Assembly: GCA_910584525.1 (NCBI GenBank)
Contig: CAJUAT010000004.1
Coordinates: 1 to 64,000, forward strand
Source: an uncultured Muribaculaceae bacterium
GTDB lineage: Bacteria > Bacteroidota > Bacteroidia > Bacteroidales > Muribaculaceae
DNA length: 64,000 nucleotides
Direction: 5' to 3'
The notes beneath the pieces are model-generated. The model saw only the letters and a list, made by a program, of their open reading frames with translations. It was not told the DNA's origin and did no database searches. Of this stretch, positions 24,723 through 33,971 are shown in pieces. The translations under genes were made by a program, and so were the position numbers. Each line of letters begins with the position of its first letter. Position 1 is the stretch's first letter.

Positions 24723-25790
24723 ATGAAACTGGTGGCTTTTCATTTGCTCAATGACTATAGCGGGAGTCCGAAGGCTTTGCGAGCGGTCATCACGGGACTG
24801 CGGAAGCGCGGAGTGGATGTGCTGCTGCATACGTCGCGGGGTGGTGTGCTTGACACACTCGACATCCCTGTAAGGCATTTCTGCTATCGGTTTGGCGGGG
24901 CGGCAACGCTGCCTCTTTTCCTTTGGGCTCAGCTCAGGATGTTCGCTGCGTCCTGGCGCTATATATTTGTGCGCCCCGTTTTCTATGTAAACACTGTCCT
25001 TCCTGTCGGAGCCGCCTTGGCGGGTCGCCTCTCGGGTCAGCGTGTGGTATATCATTATCATGAAGCCGTCACTGCCAAAGGTATGGCGTATCGCATTCTC
25101 GGCAAGGCCATGGAATGGCTCGCCTCCGACATTATATGCGTTTCCGAATATCAGCGTGCTCTTCTGAGCCGACACCGCAGGGTACACGTGGTGCCTAATG
25201 CCATTCCCGAAGAGATGCGCCGGCGGTTGAAACCTGATCCGGAAGCGGCCTTCGGGCGTAAGAAAGTGCTGATGCTGAGTAGCCTCAAGACTTACAAGGG
25301 TACCGGCGAATTTCTGGAGCTGGCACGCCGGATGCCGCAGTTCCGCTTCGAGCTGGTGATTAATGATTCCCCTGCCCATATCGGCGACTTTATCTCCGCG
25401 CAGACGGAAGTCCTCCCCGCCAATCTCAATATTTATCCCCGTCAGAAGGATGTGTGCCGTTTCTACAATAATGCCTCGGTCGTTGTGAACCTTACCGACC
25501 GGCACAGATTCATAGAGACCTTCGGACTGACTGCCTTGGAAGGAATGGGAGCCGGCCTGCCGGCTGTCGTACCCACCGTGGGCGGCATAGCCGATCTGGT
25601 GGAAGATGGTGTCAACGGCTATCGAATCGATGTGGAGAATCTGTCGGATATAGAGAGGGCAATCGGCCGGCTGCTGACCAACAAGGCGCTCTACATGAGA
25701 TTGTCGCGCGGTGCCTTGTCAACAGCCGGCCGATACCGTCAGGAAATGACCGACAAAGTTATCTACTCAATTTTAAGGAACGCTCTCTAA
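24723..25790 (+). CDS. Glycosyltransferase family 4 (GT-B fold)
   Basis: 355 aa. Predicted retaining glycosyltransferase using a nucleotide sugar. The C-terminal domain has ASVVVNLTDRHRFIETFGLTALEGMGAGLPAVVP, with the donor-binding E-X7-E-type pattern (IETFGLTALEGM) and VVPTVGGIADLVEDGVNGY. The N-terminal acceptor domain opens LVAFHLLNDYSGSPKALRAVI. It has its own promoter and stands alone, so its acceptor is unknown. A wall polysaccharide or glycolipid is likely. Its stop codon lies in a 14-bp tandem duplication. Confidence 0.82.
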   Translation: MKLVAFHLLNDYSGSPKALRAVITGLRKRGVDVLLHTSRGGVLDTLDIPVRHFCYRFGGAATLPLFLWAQLRMFAASWRYIFVRPVFYVNTVLPVGAALAGRLSGQRVVYHYHEAVTAKGMAYRILGKAMEWLASDIICVSEYQRALLSRHRRVHVVPNAIPEEMRRRLKPDPEAAFGRKKVLMLSSLKTYKGTGEFLELARRMPQFRFELVINDSPAHIGDFISAQTEVLPANLNIYPRQKDVCRFYNNASVVVNLTDRHRFIETFGLTALEGMGAGLPAVVPTVGGIADLVEDGVNGYRIDVENLSDIERAIGRLLTNKALYMRLSRGALSTAGRYRQEMTDKVIYSILRNAL

Positions 25791-25802
25791 GGAACGCCCT
25801 CT
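25770..25802. repeat. 14-bp tandem duplication at the GT4 stop codon
   Basis: AAGGAACGCTCTCT (25775-25788) is followed by AAGGAACGCCCTCT (25789-25802), 13 of 14 identical. The first copy supplies the C-terminal residues and part of the stop codon. The left part, from 25770, is the 21-bp match to 22566-22586. The gap between the convergent GT4 and GH13 genes consists of nothing but this repeat. Confidence 0.75.
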
Positions 25803-27178
25803 TAGCCGATGCGTAGGAACTGAGGGATGTACCCCGTCAACTTGACGGTCTCCTGAATTCCCTCCACAGATATGTCGGCATCCCTGTCGCTGAATACGAT
25901 GGCCACCTTATTGTCGCTTTCAGGGTCGTCGCGATAAACCACGAGAACCTCGGCGTCGTCCTTGCGATATCTGTCAAAGCGCTGTGTACCTCGCCAAATG
26001 GCGGGATTCTCTGCGCGGAATTTCATGACATCGGCCACATACTGAGCCAGACGCCGTTCGCGGCCGTCGTCGGGATGCAGATGGCCGCTGGTGCGCGATG
26101 CATTGTCGGGCTGCGCTCCGTCGCAATCGCGCGACAAGTCGGCATATTCGTCACCGTAATATAGCGTGACTGGTCCCTGATAGCCGGCAAGTATGGCGAA
26201 ACGGGTCATCATGTTCACCTCATCGCCATTGTCGTAGAAATTGTCGGCAGCCCTCACGCCGTCGTGATTGCTGAGGAAAAGGTTGGGGAGCACATCATCC
26301 GGACTGTAACCCCGGTCCTTAGGTGCGGAGTACACCTTCATCACGTCGTCCCAGCCATTCTCAAGGCCACCGACACCCTCGCCGTTCATGGCTCCGCTGA
26401 TGAGCTGCTTACCGTCGAAGTCGAAAGCGCTCTTGAGACCGCCGTCGCGGAATACACGGTTGCTGATGCCGCCGGCGCCGCTCCAGTCTTCGCCCACCAT
26501 GTAGCCTAAGATTCCCCACTGCTTCCCCTCGTTGCGCCGACGGTCGCATACTTCCCTTATGGCATTGCCGATCTCGCACCAGTAGTTGTGGCCGTTCTGG
26601 CATAGCTGGTAAGCCTGGTCGAAACGCCATCCGTCGATGTCGAAATTGTCGATCCAGTAGGTGGCCACCTCCTTGAAGTAGTCGAGCGATTCGGGATACT
26701 TCACATTTCCCTTGCCGCCTTCCTCGCCGCGGTCGTTGAGAGAGGGTGTGCTGTCGATGCTGAAGCCCGAGGGAGAAGGCTTGTCGACACCACCGTGATG
26801 TCCGAAGACTCCGTCGAGAATCACATATAGCCCCAGTTCGTGCGCCTTCTCCACAAGCCGGCGAAGGTCGTCCTCGGTGCCGAAATGCGGGTCGATCTTG
26901 AAATAATCTTTGGCGAAATATCCGGTGGCCTGCAGCTTCTCGCCGCCTAATGCTCCGGTGCTGTCGAAGATAGGCGTGAGCCATATGGCATTGACGCCGA
27001 GACTCTTGATATAGTCCAGGGAATCTATCACGCCCTGGAGATTGCCGTCGGTGGTCTGGCCGTCGGGTCCCCACAGGGCGTTATATCCCGGTGCTCCCTC
27101 TTTGCCGTGTACAAATGAACTGACCATGACCTGATACAAGGTCAATGCTCGCCAGTCAGGATTAAGTTGTGTGTCCAT
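25802..27178 (-). CDS. Cytoplasmic alpha-amylase family enzyme (GH13)
   Basis: 458 aa, no signal peptide, so probably cytoplasmic. GH13 barrel with all catalytic residues: nucleophile Asp187 in DGWRFDQAY, acid/base Glu230 in MVGEDW and the transition-state Asp306 in LSNHDGVRA. DGVFGHHG (122-129) is the conserved region I. It probably acts on imported malto-oligosaccharides or glycogen. Exact activity (amylase, glucosidase or transferase) is open. A terminator of the neighbouring operon separates it, so it has its own promoter, which I could not place. Confidence 0.85.
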   Translation of the reverse strand: MDTQLNPDWRALTLYQVMVSSFVHGKEGAPGYNALWGPDGQTTDGNLQGVIDSLDYIKSLGVNAIWLTPIFDSTGALGGEKLQATGYFAKDYFKIDPHFGTEDDLRRLVEKAHELGLYVILDGVFGHHGGVDKPSPSGFSIDSTPSLNDRGEEGGKGNVKYPESLDYFKEVATYWIDNFDIDGWRFDQAYQLCQNGHNYWCEIGNAIREVCDRRRNEGKQWGILGYMVGEDWSGAGGISNRVFRDGGLKSAFDFDGKQLISGAMNGEGVGGLENGWDDVMKVYSAPKDRGYSPDDVLPNLFLSNHDGVRAADNFYDNGDEVNMMTRFAILAGYQGPVTLYYGDEYADLSRDCDGAQPDNASRTSGHLHPDDGRERRLAQYVADVMKFRAENPAIWRGTQRFDRYRKDDAEVLVVYRDDPESDNKVAIVFSDRDADISVEGIQETVKLTGYIPQFLRIG

Positions 27179-27279
27179 AATGTTTTATTTTTGGGGTAAG
27201 CATATGCCTGATGCTTCACGTTTTACAGAAAATATTAACAAGAAAATATGTAAACGGTTGGTTAAAAATGGTGAAAAAT

Positions 27280-27309
27280 AAAGGCGCACGGGCAAATCCG
27301 TGCACCTTT
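27280..27309 (-). terminator. Rho-independent terminator of the MFS/phospholipase-B-like operon
   Basis: On the minus strand the arms AAAGGTGCACGG and CCGTGCGCCTTT pair over 12 positions with one mismatch and a short loop. They are followed by ATTTTT. The hairpin lies 24 bases after the stop of the last gene of the operon. Confidence 0.8.
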
Positions 27310-27332
27310 GTATAGAATATATTTGTATACTT

Positions 27333-28964
27333 TTATTTCATAAACATTTTGACGCGGTTCCATTTGCCGTCAAGAGCATCAGGCACGCAGTCGTCGGCCT
27401 CGGGCATCTTCATGTCGGCAAACTGGCTTGCGCTCCATATGAAGGGAGTCTGCTGCACATGTGCCGTGCCGAACTTCATCCAAAAGGAAGTCTTTGTGCC
27501 GTTGATGTCTGGTTTGCGCGACAGTCCGGCTAGAGTCTCCTTGATGAGTTTTGCCGAGAATGCTTTGGCATCCACCGATCCGTCGGGGCGTACGCGCGGC
27601 ATCTCCGTAGTGCCGTAACCGAGATCCCATCGTCCGTAGATTGACAGAGGCTCACGGTCCTCGGTATATGTGATAAGATCCTTGGCGGTCTCCACATCGG
27701 TCACGGTGCCCAGACGCTGCCACAGCTGGTTGCGACGCATCGGACGGAGGTTCATGCTCTCCAGCTCATAACCTACCCACCACGATACCGGCTGGTTCAC
27801 GCCGAAGATATGGCTCGTGGAGATGAGGTGATGGTCATAGTCGAGATGGTTGGGCACGTATCCCGTGGAATCCTTCATGGTCATCTCCTTGCCATTGCTC
27901 TTGAAGAGTACAAAGCGGTTGTAGCTCATGTCGAGAAGTCCGATCTCGCCGGTATTGGCGTCGATGATATGGTATCCGTTGAGGTAAGTGCCGGTATTGT
28001 CGAGCGAGCAATAGTCGTAGAACTCGTCGATGTTACGGGCGAACTGTTCGGCGGCTGCCGAGCGGTATGTGAGCCATATTCCGTCAACCTTTGTCTTGTC
28101 GTAGAGGTCCACGTGGGTCGTCTCGTTGAAGCCTATGCCATTGCCGTTGAATCCGAAGTCGGTGTTGGAGCCGAACTGTCCGGGGCAGTTGGCGTTCTGT
28201 GTCACGAAATCCTCGCCGATAAAGTAGGTCACGGCACACGACTGGGCCCAGAAGCAGCACCATGAGTTGTGGGTCCATACCACATCCCCGTCGGGAAGAA
28301 TCTTGGTGAAAGAAGTGCAATGGTCGGGACGGTCCTTCGACGTGGATTTCTTGGCGGAGCCATAACCCATAACGAGTCCTAACTTGTCGCCGAGACAGTC
28401 GAAGAGGTCATACTGGGAGTTGATGAATATCACGTCGAGGAGCGACAGCTTGTCGGGTCCGAAACCCAGCTTGAGCTGGTCGGCGGGATAAGAGGCGAGG
28501 GCAAGATCCGACATCTGCACCTCCTTGCGGGGAGCATTGTCGGCCGCTCCGTCATAGATGCCGAGCTGCCGGAACATCAGCCGGATGATTTTCTGTACCT
28601 TGGGATCGTCCTGACGGGCCTTGACCCATTCATAGGTATAGTTGTAGTTCTCCACGACGGTCTGGCCGGCCACCGACAGATATTCCGGTTTCACCTCTAT
28701 CGAGAGGGCGTTCTGCGGAGTGGCGCCTATCAGGAAGTTGCGCCATGAGTTGTCGCGGGTGGCAAGTATGGTTTTGCCCGTCTGGACCTTCCCCTGCACA
28801 TAGCCGGCATTGTACTCGTTCTGGTAGATGCTGATGTCGGGATTCTGTGCATAGATGGCATAGTTCCAGTTGTTGTCGACACACTGGGCGAAGCCGCAGG
28901 TGTACTCATCGAGCACAAACTGCGTGGGCTCCGTATTTTTGAAATTTGCTTTATAATTAGCCAT
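27333..28964 (-). CDS. Phospholipase-B-like Ntn hydrolase (paralogue 1)
   Basis: 543 aa. The pattern resembles eukaryotic phospholipase-B-like/LAMA proteins and related Ntn hydrolases: Cys216 in DHCTSFTKI as candidate nucleophile revealed by self-cleavage, then DGDVVWTHNSW, CPGQFGSNTDFGFN, GIGFNETT and DNTGTYLNGYHIID. No signal peptide is visible, and the N terminus is charged, so location is uncertain. It would hydrolyse an amide or ester bond, for example in lipids, bile-acid-like conjugates or peptides. It shares about half of its residues with the next upstream gene, so the pair is a tandem duplication in one operon with an MFS transporter. Confidence 0.62.
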   Translation of the reverse strand: MANYKANFKNTEPTQFVLDEYTCGFAQCVDNNWNYAIYAQNPDISIYQNEYNAGYVQGKVQTGKTILATRDNSWRNFLIGATPQNALSIEVKPEYLSVAGQTVVENYNYTYEWVKARQDDPKVQKIIRLMFRQLGIYDGAADNAPRKEVQMSDLALASYPADQLKLGFGPDKLSLLDVIFINSQYDLFDCLGDKLGLVMGYGSAKKSTSKDRPDHCTSFTKILPDGDVVWTHNSWCCFWAQSCAVTYFIGEDFVTQNANCPGQFGSNTDFGFNGNGIGFNETTHVDLYDKTKVDGIWLTYRSAAAEQFARNIDEFYDYCSLDNTGTYLNGYHIIDANTGEIGLLDMSYNRFVLFKSNGKEMTMKDSTGYVPNHLDYDHHLISTSHIFGVNQPVSWWVGYELESMNLRPMRRNQLWQRLGTVTDVETAKDLITYTEDREPLSIYGRWDLGYGTTEMPRVRPDGSVDAKAFSAKLIKETLAGLSRKPDINGTKTSFWMKFGTAHVQQTPFIWSASQFADMKMPEADDCVPDALDGKWNRVKMFMK

Positions 28965-29002
28965 GATTTTATTTTTTTATGGAGTGAAAGGGGAGAAGAG
29001 GA

Positions 29003-30658
29003 TTATTCCATGAACATCTTCACGGGATTCCAGGCGCCGTCGATAGCGTCTGGGATGCAGTCTTCCTCTTCAGGGAGTTTGAACTTGGCCCATCGGCTTT
29101 CGCTCCAGATGAACGGGGTGCCGTCAATGTAAGGGCTGCCGAATTTCATCAGGAAAGAAGTCTTCTTGCCGTCGATGGATGGTTTCATTGAGAGAGAGGC
29201 GAGCACTTCCTTGATTTTATCGGTGCTGAAGGCTTTTGCGTCGATAGAACCGTGAGGCTGGTAGCGCAGGAACTCCGACGTTCCCATGTTCTTGTCCCAA
29301 CGGCCGGCTATAGATATAGGTTCGAGACTCTCGTTGTAGGTCACGAGGGCCTTTGCGCTCTCCATGTCGTGCACATTGGCTATGTTGCGCCATAGCTGAT
29401 AGCGGCGTTTGGGAGCGCCGTCGATGGTCTGCAGCTCGCGCCATATGCGCTTGTACGAAGGATTGTTGCATCCCAACACATGGTTTTCCGTAACCATATG
29501 GTGATCCCAGTCGAGGAACGTAGGCTCGTAGCCCGTGGAGTCGGTCACGGTCAGCTTCTTGCCGTCGCCCTTGAACAGAGCGAAGCGCGCATAGCTCATG
29601 TCGATCATGCCGAACTCCCCCTTGTAGGCGTCGACTATCATGTAGGCATTGAGGTATGTGCCCGTGTTGTCGATTTTCACATAGTCGTAGAACTCGTCGA
29701 TTGATTTAGCGAACATCTCGGCGGCGGCGGCACGCCAGGTGAGCCATACGCCCAAGGTTTTCGACTCATTGTAGAAATAAGTCTCGGTGGTTTCATTGAA
29801 ACCTATGCCATGGCCGTTGAAGCCAAAGTCGGTGTTGGAGCCGAACTGACCGGGGCAGAATGTGTTCTGGGTCAGGAAGTCGCTCCCTATGACATATGTC
29901 ATGGCGCACGATTGGGCAAACAGACAGCACCAGCTTGTATGGGTCCAGAAGATGTTGCCATCCTCCATTTTCTTTACAAATCCGGAGCATCTTCCCGGCT
30001 TGAGCTGTTCCTTGGAACCGTTGAGAGGAGTGTGGAGTTTCATGGCCTCGTCATCCTTGGCCACTTTGTTGAGGGCCACGCCTATCTCCTTGCCGGCGGC
30101 ATCCCAGAGATCCATCTGTCCGTTGATGAAGTATATGTCGATGAAAGTCAGCGGATCATCGCCGCTGTGCATCACGGCATCTTCAGCATCCATCGATGAG
30201 AGCTTCAGGTCGTCGAATTTCACCTCCTTGACAGGTTTCTTGTCGGCGGCGCCATGATATATGCCGAGCATACGGTACATCAGGCGTATGATTCCCTGAG
30301 TCTTCTCATCGGTCTGGTTTTTCTCTGCCCAGTCGGTGAGGTAGTTGTAATTGTCGACGAGGCACTTTTGGGCGGCAGCCACAGCATCGGCGGGAGCTGT
30401 CACGGAGTCAGCACCCGGCCCCTCGTCGAGAACGTACCAGCGCCAGGTGTTGTTGCGAGTGGCCTTGATGGTCTTTCCCGTCTGTATCTTGCCCTGCACG
30501 TAGCCGGCATTATATTCATTCTGGTAGATGCTCACATCCGGATTCTGCGCATATACGGCATAATTCCAGTTGTTGTCGACACACTGGGCGAACCCTCTTG
30601 TGTATGCGTCGAGCACATACTCGGTAGGTTTCGTGTTTTTGAATTTCGGTGTATACAT
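29003..30658 (-). CDS. Phospholipase-B-like Ntn hydrolase (paralogue 2)
   Basis: 551 aa, close paralogue of the downstream gene. The candidate nucleophile is Cys224 in PGRCSGFVKK, followed by DGNIFWTHTSW, CPGQFGSNTDFGFN, GIGFNETTETY and DNTGTYLNAYMIVD. Both copies share a conserved opening (FAQCVDNNWNYA, then SIYQNEYNAGYVQGK). Length and the mid-protein Cys fit a precursor that cleaves itself into two chains. No export signal is visible. It lies 38 bases upstream of paralogue 1 and 35 bases after the MFS gene on the same strand, so co-transcription is likely. Family C69 dipeptidase is a weaker alternative. Confidence 0.62.
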   Translation of the reverse strand: MYTPKFKNTKPTEYVLDAYTRGFAQCVDNNWNYAVYAQNPDVSIYQNEYNAGYVQGKIQTGKTIKATRNNTWRWYVLDEGPGADSVTAPADAVAAAQKCLVDNYNYLTDWAEKNQTDEKTQGIIRLMYRMLGIYHGAADKKPVKEVKFDDLKLSSMDAEDAVMHSGDDPLTFIDIYFINGQMDLWDAAGKEIGVALNKVAKDDEAMKLHTPLNGSKEQLKPGRCSGFVKKMEDGNIFWTHTSWCCLFAQSCAMTYVIGSDFLTQNTFCPGQFGSNTDFGFNGHGIGFNETTETYFYNESKTLGVWLTWRAAAAEMFAKSIDEFYDYVKIDNTGTYLNAYMIVDAYKGEFGMIDMSYARFALFKGDGKKLTVTDSTGYEPTFLDWDHHMVTENHVLGCNNPSYKRIWRELQTIDGAPKRRYQLWRNIANVHDMESAKALVTYNESLEPISIAGRWDKNMGTSEFLRYQPHGSIDAKAFSTDKIKEVLASLSMKPSIDGKKTSFLMKFGSPYIDGTPFIWSESRWAKFKLPEEEDCIPDAIDGAWNPVKMFME

Positions 30659-30693
30659 AGTTTTTAGATAAGGTTTCTGTAAGAAACTGTGAA

Positions 30694-32247
30694 TTATTTG
30701 TCTGGTTGATTGGCGGCAGGCTTGTCGTTACCGGCGTCAGGCTTTGGAGTGGCGTCGGTATCTTTCTGTTGTTCCTCTTTGAGGAGGGAGTCGGCGCGCT
30801 TCACAAAAGTCTGGGCTTCGTTTTCAAGCTTGGAGGCCTCGGAGATGAGATCGTTGGCCTTGACAGTGTCGAGAGTCTTCGAGAAGGCGGAGGGTTTATC
30901 GGGTAGGGGAGCCACGGATGCGCCGGGGTCAGCTGGCACGGTAGAGACGGCCGCGGCTTTTGCCGGTGCGGCTGCAGTGGCTGATGCAGTGGCGGCTGCC
31001 GGAGCGGCGCCCTGCATGGCAGGCTCCTCATGCGCATGAATCTTGACAATTATGCCCCGGATAATCACTATCACCAGCGATACTATGGCTATGCCAGTGC
31101 ATATCCAGAAAGCAAGATTAGGGTCTGTGTTGGTGCTCTTGTGGAAGAGTTTTGCTATGAGGTCGATACAAGGGGCGGCTACCACATTGCCTATCGAGTC
31201 CATCGACGCGAACCATGCCAGCGTCAACGTCAGTGCGACACGCGATGATGCCACCGACAGCTTGTTGTAGTAATAAGGCTGCGCTATACCGTAGAAATAG
31301 GTGGCAATCAGAATGCCTATGCCCACTATCACCACTTCGCTCGTGATTGATATCATCAGGAAGCCGACGGCTATGGCAGCCATAACTATTATGGCGATAC
31401 CTTTCTTGACATACCGGAGGAACCAGTTGAGGGTATATCCTGAAAGCATGATTCCGAAGAAGAGGATGGCGGTGAGGTCGCCGGCAGTAGATGAGTTGGT
31501 GTAGCGGAATGGAATGTACAGACTTATCGCAGCAATCACGAAGGTAATGACGAAGTAATAGATGCAATATCTCACAAGCATGGGCACGTTGACCTCCTTG
31601 CTGAACTTGTAATGCACTTTCTTGACGCCGAGCGAGTTGGCGTCGCCCTGCCGGATAGCCGAAGGTTCGGTGATGTATTTCTTGAAGCCTTTGGCAAAGA
31701 ACAGAGGCACGAGTGGCAGCAGGTATATGATGAAGGGTAGATGCCAGTTGATTTTCGCGAGATATCCTGTGGCGATCACGCACCCCATCAATACGAGGTT
31801 GAGGGTTGCGGACGTTGCACCATATTGTTTTGAGCGCTCCTTGCCGCCGAACATGTCGGCGATGAATGCCGTAGACAGCGGGCTCAGAATGCCGGCGAAG
31901 ATACCTATCAGGAAGCTGAGCACTATGAGCATCAGCATGCTTTTCACGAAAAAGAAGGCAACGCCCGATAGCCCGTAAAGAAGACATGTCCACGTGCTCA
32001 GTTTGCTGTTGTTGAATTTGGTGCCTATCCAGCCGCCCAGGAATACGAAGGGAATGGCCGCGATGTTCGGCCCGATTTCAAGAAGCTGAGTCTCCAGAGG
32101 AGTGGTACCGGGAAATATTCTGGTCAGATCGCCCATAATCGGCGAGATGGCAAGCCCCGGTATGGATGTGATGATGAATATCACATATAGGTTGAACACC
32201 GCCCATAACGGGAGAGTGCCGTTACCGTAACCTGATTTGATAGTCAT
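30694..32247 (-). CDS. MFS transporter with long Ala/Pro-rich C-terminal tail
   Basis: 517 aa. Twelve predicted membrane helices over residues 12-405; the first contains SIPGLAISPIMGDL, which also occurs in the divergent paralogue. The last ~105 residues are cytoplasmic and unusual: an Ala-rich stretch (AAPAAATASATAAAPAKAAA), then a charged helix (about 450-490) and a Lys/Asp/Pro end. First gene of the operon with the two phospholipase-B-like hydrolases, so it may import their substrate or export the product. The substrate cannot be inferred. Confidence 0.78.
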   Translation of the reverse strand: MTIKSGYGNGTLPLWAVFNLYVIFIITSIPGLAISPIMGDLTRIFPGTTPLETQLLEIGPNIAAIPFVFLGGWIGTKFNNSKLSTWTCLLYGLSGVAFFFVKSMLMLIVLSFLIGIFAGILSPLSTAFIADMFGGKERSKQYGATSATLNLVLMGCVIATGYLAKINWHLPFIIYLLPLVPLFFAKGFKKYITEPSAIRQGDANSLGVKKVHYKFSKEVNVPMLVRYCIYYFVITFVIAAISLYIPFRYTNSSTAGDLTAILFFGIMLSGYTLNWFLRYVKKGIAIIVMAAIAVGFLMISITSEVVIVGIGILIATYFYGIAQPYYYNKLSVASSRVALTLTLAWFASMDSIGNVVAAPCIDLIAKLFHKSTNTDPNLAFWICTGIAIVSLVIVIIRGIIVKIHAHEEPAMQGAAPAAATASATAAAPAKAAAVSTVPADPGASVAPLPDKPSAFSKTLDTVKANDLISEASKLENEAQTFVKRADSLLKEEQQKDTDATPKPDAGNDKPAANQPDK

Positions 32248-32521
32248 GACTTTATGGTTTTGTGGTTGTGTTTCATAGTAATTGTCACTTATGAGAAATG
32301 TAAGATGATTTTCTTTGCATCGGTGTTTTCCATATATTATAATTGTCTAACAAGCGAAATTCTTTTTGGTTGTTATGAAAATCCAATATTTACTGTCAAG
32401 GTGCATAAATACATGAACATTCCCGAAAAGAAGAATGTTCTGAAAATAGAATATGAGTCTTGAAGATGGCTCTTCTTCTGCATTGGATTCCGCTTTACAA
32501 TGACCTTAACTCTTAGAAAAT
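32248..32521. promoter_or_regulatory. Divergent intergenic region between two MFS genes with an operator-like dyad
   Basis: A+T-rich 274-base gap between divergent paralogous transporters. It contains the inverted repeat GAACATTC (32415-32422) and GAATGTTC (32433-32440) with a 10-base spacer, 82 bases before the + strand start. No full TTTG-N19-21-TAnnTTTG promoter is found on either strand. A shared regulator binding at the dyad is plausible but unproven. Confidence 0.4.
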
Positions 32522-33865
32522 ATGAAATACGTAGAAACCGGCTATGGCAAGATTCCCTACATATCGTTGCTGGCGATACTGTCGATATCGCTGGTTGTGA
32601 ATCTGCCCGGTCTGGCCATATCGCCTATAATGGGTAAATTGAATCAGGTTTTCCATAACGTGACAGAGATGGAAATCCAGCTTCTTACGGTACTGCCCAA
32701 CGTGGTGACCATTCCGTTCATTCTGTGTAGCGGCAAGATATGTACGCCACGCAACCAGATGTGGATTCTTGGTATAGGTCTGGGCATATATGCCTTGACC
32801 GGCGTGCTCTATTTCTTCGCCAAGTCGATGATAGAGCTTATCCTTCTCAGCTGTCTGCTCGGCGTGGGGTGCGGTCTGGTGATACCGTTGGCCGCCAGTC
32901 TCATATCCCAGCGTTTTATCGGCAAGGCTCGCACAAAACAGCTGGGCATGAAGTCAAGCCTCTCAAACTTCTCCGTGATATTCGCCACGCTATTCGTAGG
33001 ATGGGTGGCGTCGGTCAACTGGCATCTGTCGTTTATCGTCTACATGTTGCCGCTGGTGCCGCTGGTGATGATACCCTTCATGACCGACCGATATATCGAC
33101 AGCCACAAGATACTGCGTCCCGTGCCACCCATGGAGCCTAAGGCAGAACCTGCCACGCCCTCTGCCGACGATGTCAACAAGAGCATGGCCGCACGCAAAC
33201 CGGCAACCCCCAACTTCCATTTCCAGGGATCCGTGGCCGTCAAGCTCCTCATCGGTGTCATGGCTCTTTATCTCGTCATGACATATGCCACTGAAGTGGT
33301 GTCATACTATCTTCCCTTCGACATGGAGCATTACGGCCTCTCCACAGGTGATGTCGGCGTAGCCACAGCAATGTTCTTCGCATCGGCAACCGTGTCTGGT
33401 TTCTTCCTCACATCAATAATCTCATTCTTCAAGGAGAAAACCATGCAGGTGGCCGTATTCCTGTGCGTGGCCGGTCTGCTGATTTGCGGACTCATCCATT
33501 ACGACATATCCTACATCCTGGGCATCTTCGTGATGGGACTCGGCTATGGAGTAATACAGCCGCTGATTTACGACAAGACCTCCTTCCTGGCTCCTACCTC
33601 CGCGAAATCCACAGCCTATTTCTCATATCTGCTTACCTGCAACTATGTAGGCATCTCGTGTGTGCCGTTCATCGTGGGAGGCATGAAGAAGCTGTTCCAT
33701 GCCGGAGGCGACCCCAATTTCTCATTCCTCTTCAATGCCGGAGTATGTGTGGTGGTGCTCGTGATAGCCATCATAGGCAGGAAATCCTATGTTTTCGAGG
33801 CCGACCCGACATTCGCCAACAGCGCTGCGAAAAATCCGGCTTCTTCTTCTTCAACCGCGCTCTAA
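32522..33865 (+). CDS. MFS transporter (divergent paralogue)
   Basis: 447 aa, about 12 membrane helices. The N terminus (TGYGKIPYISLLAILSISLVVNLPGLAISPIMGKL) closely follows that of the MFS gene on the other strand (SGYGNGTLPLWAVFNL, then SIPGLAISPIMGDL), so the two come from a duplication with inversion. The central loop (about 195-235) is Pro/Lys rich. It lacks the long Ala/Pro tail of its partner. It may move the same class of compound in the other direction. The substrate is unknown. Confidence 0.78.
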   Translation: MKYVETGYGKIPYISLLAILSISLVVNLPGLAISPIMGKLNQVFHNVTEMEIQLLTVLPNVVTIPFILCSGKICTPRNQMWILGIGLGIYALTGVLYFFAKSMIELILLSCLLGVGCGLVIPLAASLISQRFIGKARTKQLGMKSSLSNFSVIFATLFVGWVASVNWHLSFIVYMLPLVPLVMIPFMTDRYIDSHKILRPVPPMEPKAEPATPSADDVNKSMAARKPATPNFHFQGSVAVKLLIGVMALYLVMTYATEVVSYYLPFDMEHYGLSTGDVGVATAMFFASATVSGFFLTSIISFFKEKTMQVAVFLCVAGLLICGLIHYDISYILGIFVMGLGYGVIQPLIYDKTSFLAPTSAKSTAYFSYLLTCNYVGISCVPFIVGGMKKLFHAGGDPNFSFLFNAGVCVVVLVIAIIGRKSYVFEADPTFANSAAKNPASSSSTAL

Positions 33866-33908
33866 GATGGATTACCACGAGCTGCCGCTCATGGACGGCG
33901 GCTGGATA

Positions 33909-33941
33909 TTTGCTGAAGTCGCGGGTTTTTCATAATTTTGC
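33909..33941 (+). promoter_or_regulatory. Bacteroides-type promoter for the LRR protein gene
   Basis: TTTG at 33909-33912, 20 bases, then TAATTTTGC at 33933-33941. The start codon follows 30 bases later. A 22-codon open frame at 33867-33935 overlaps it and is not considered a gene. Confidence 0.8.
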
Positions 33942-33971
33942 GTTGCTGCGCATACTGCGGTGATGTGAAAT

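Noticed and set aside
27333..30658. Peptidase family C69 (dipeptidase A) for the two Ntn hydrolases
   Set aside because: C69 enzymes have the nucleophile Cys close to the N terminus. Here the conserved Cys is at 216/224 within a phospholipase-B-like pattern. Kept only as an alternative.
33867..33935. 22-codon mini-ORF after the + strand MFS gene
   Set aside because: It overlaps the -33 element and reaches the -7 element of the next promoter, and shows no similarity to anything I know.
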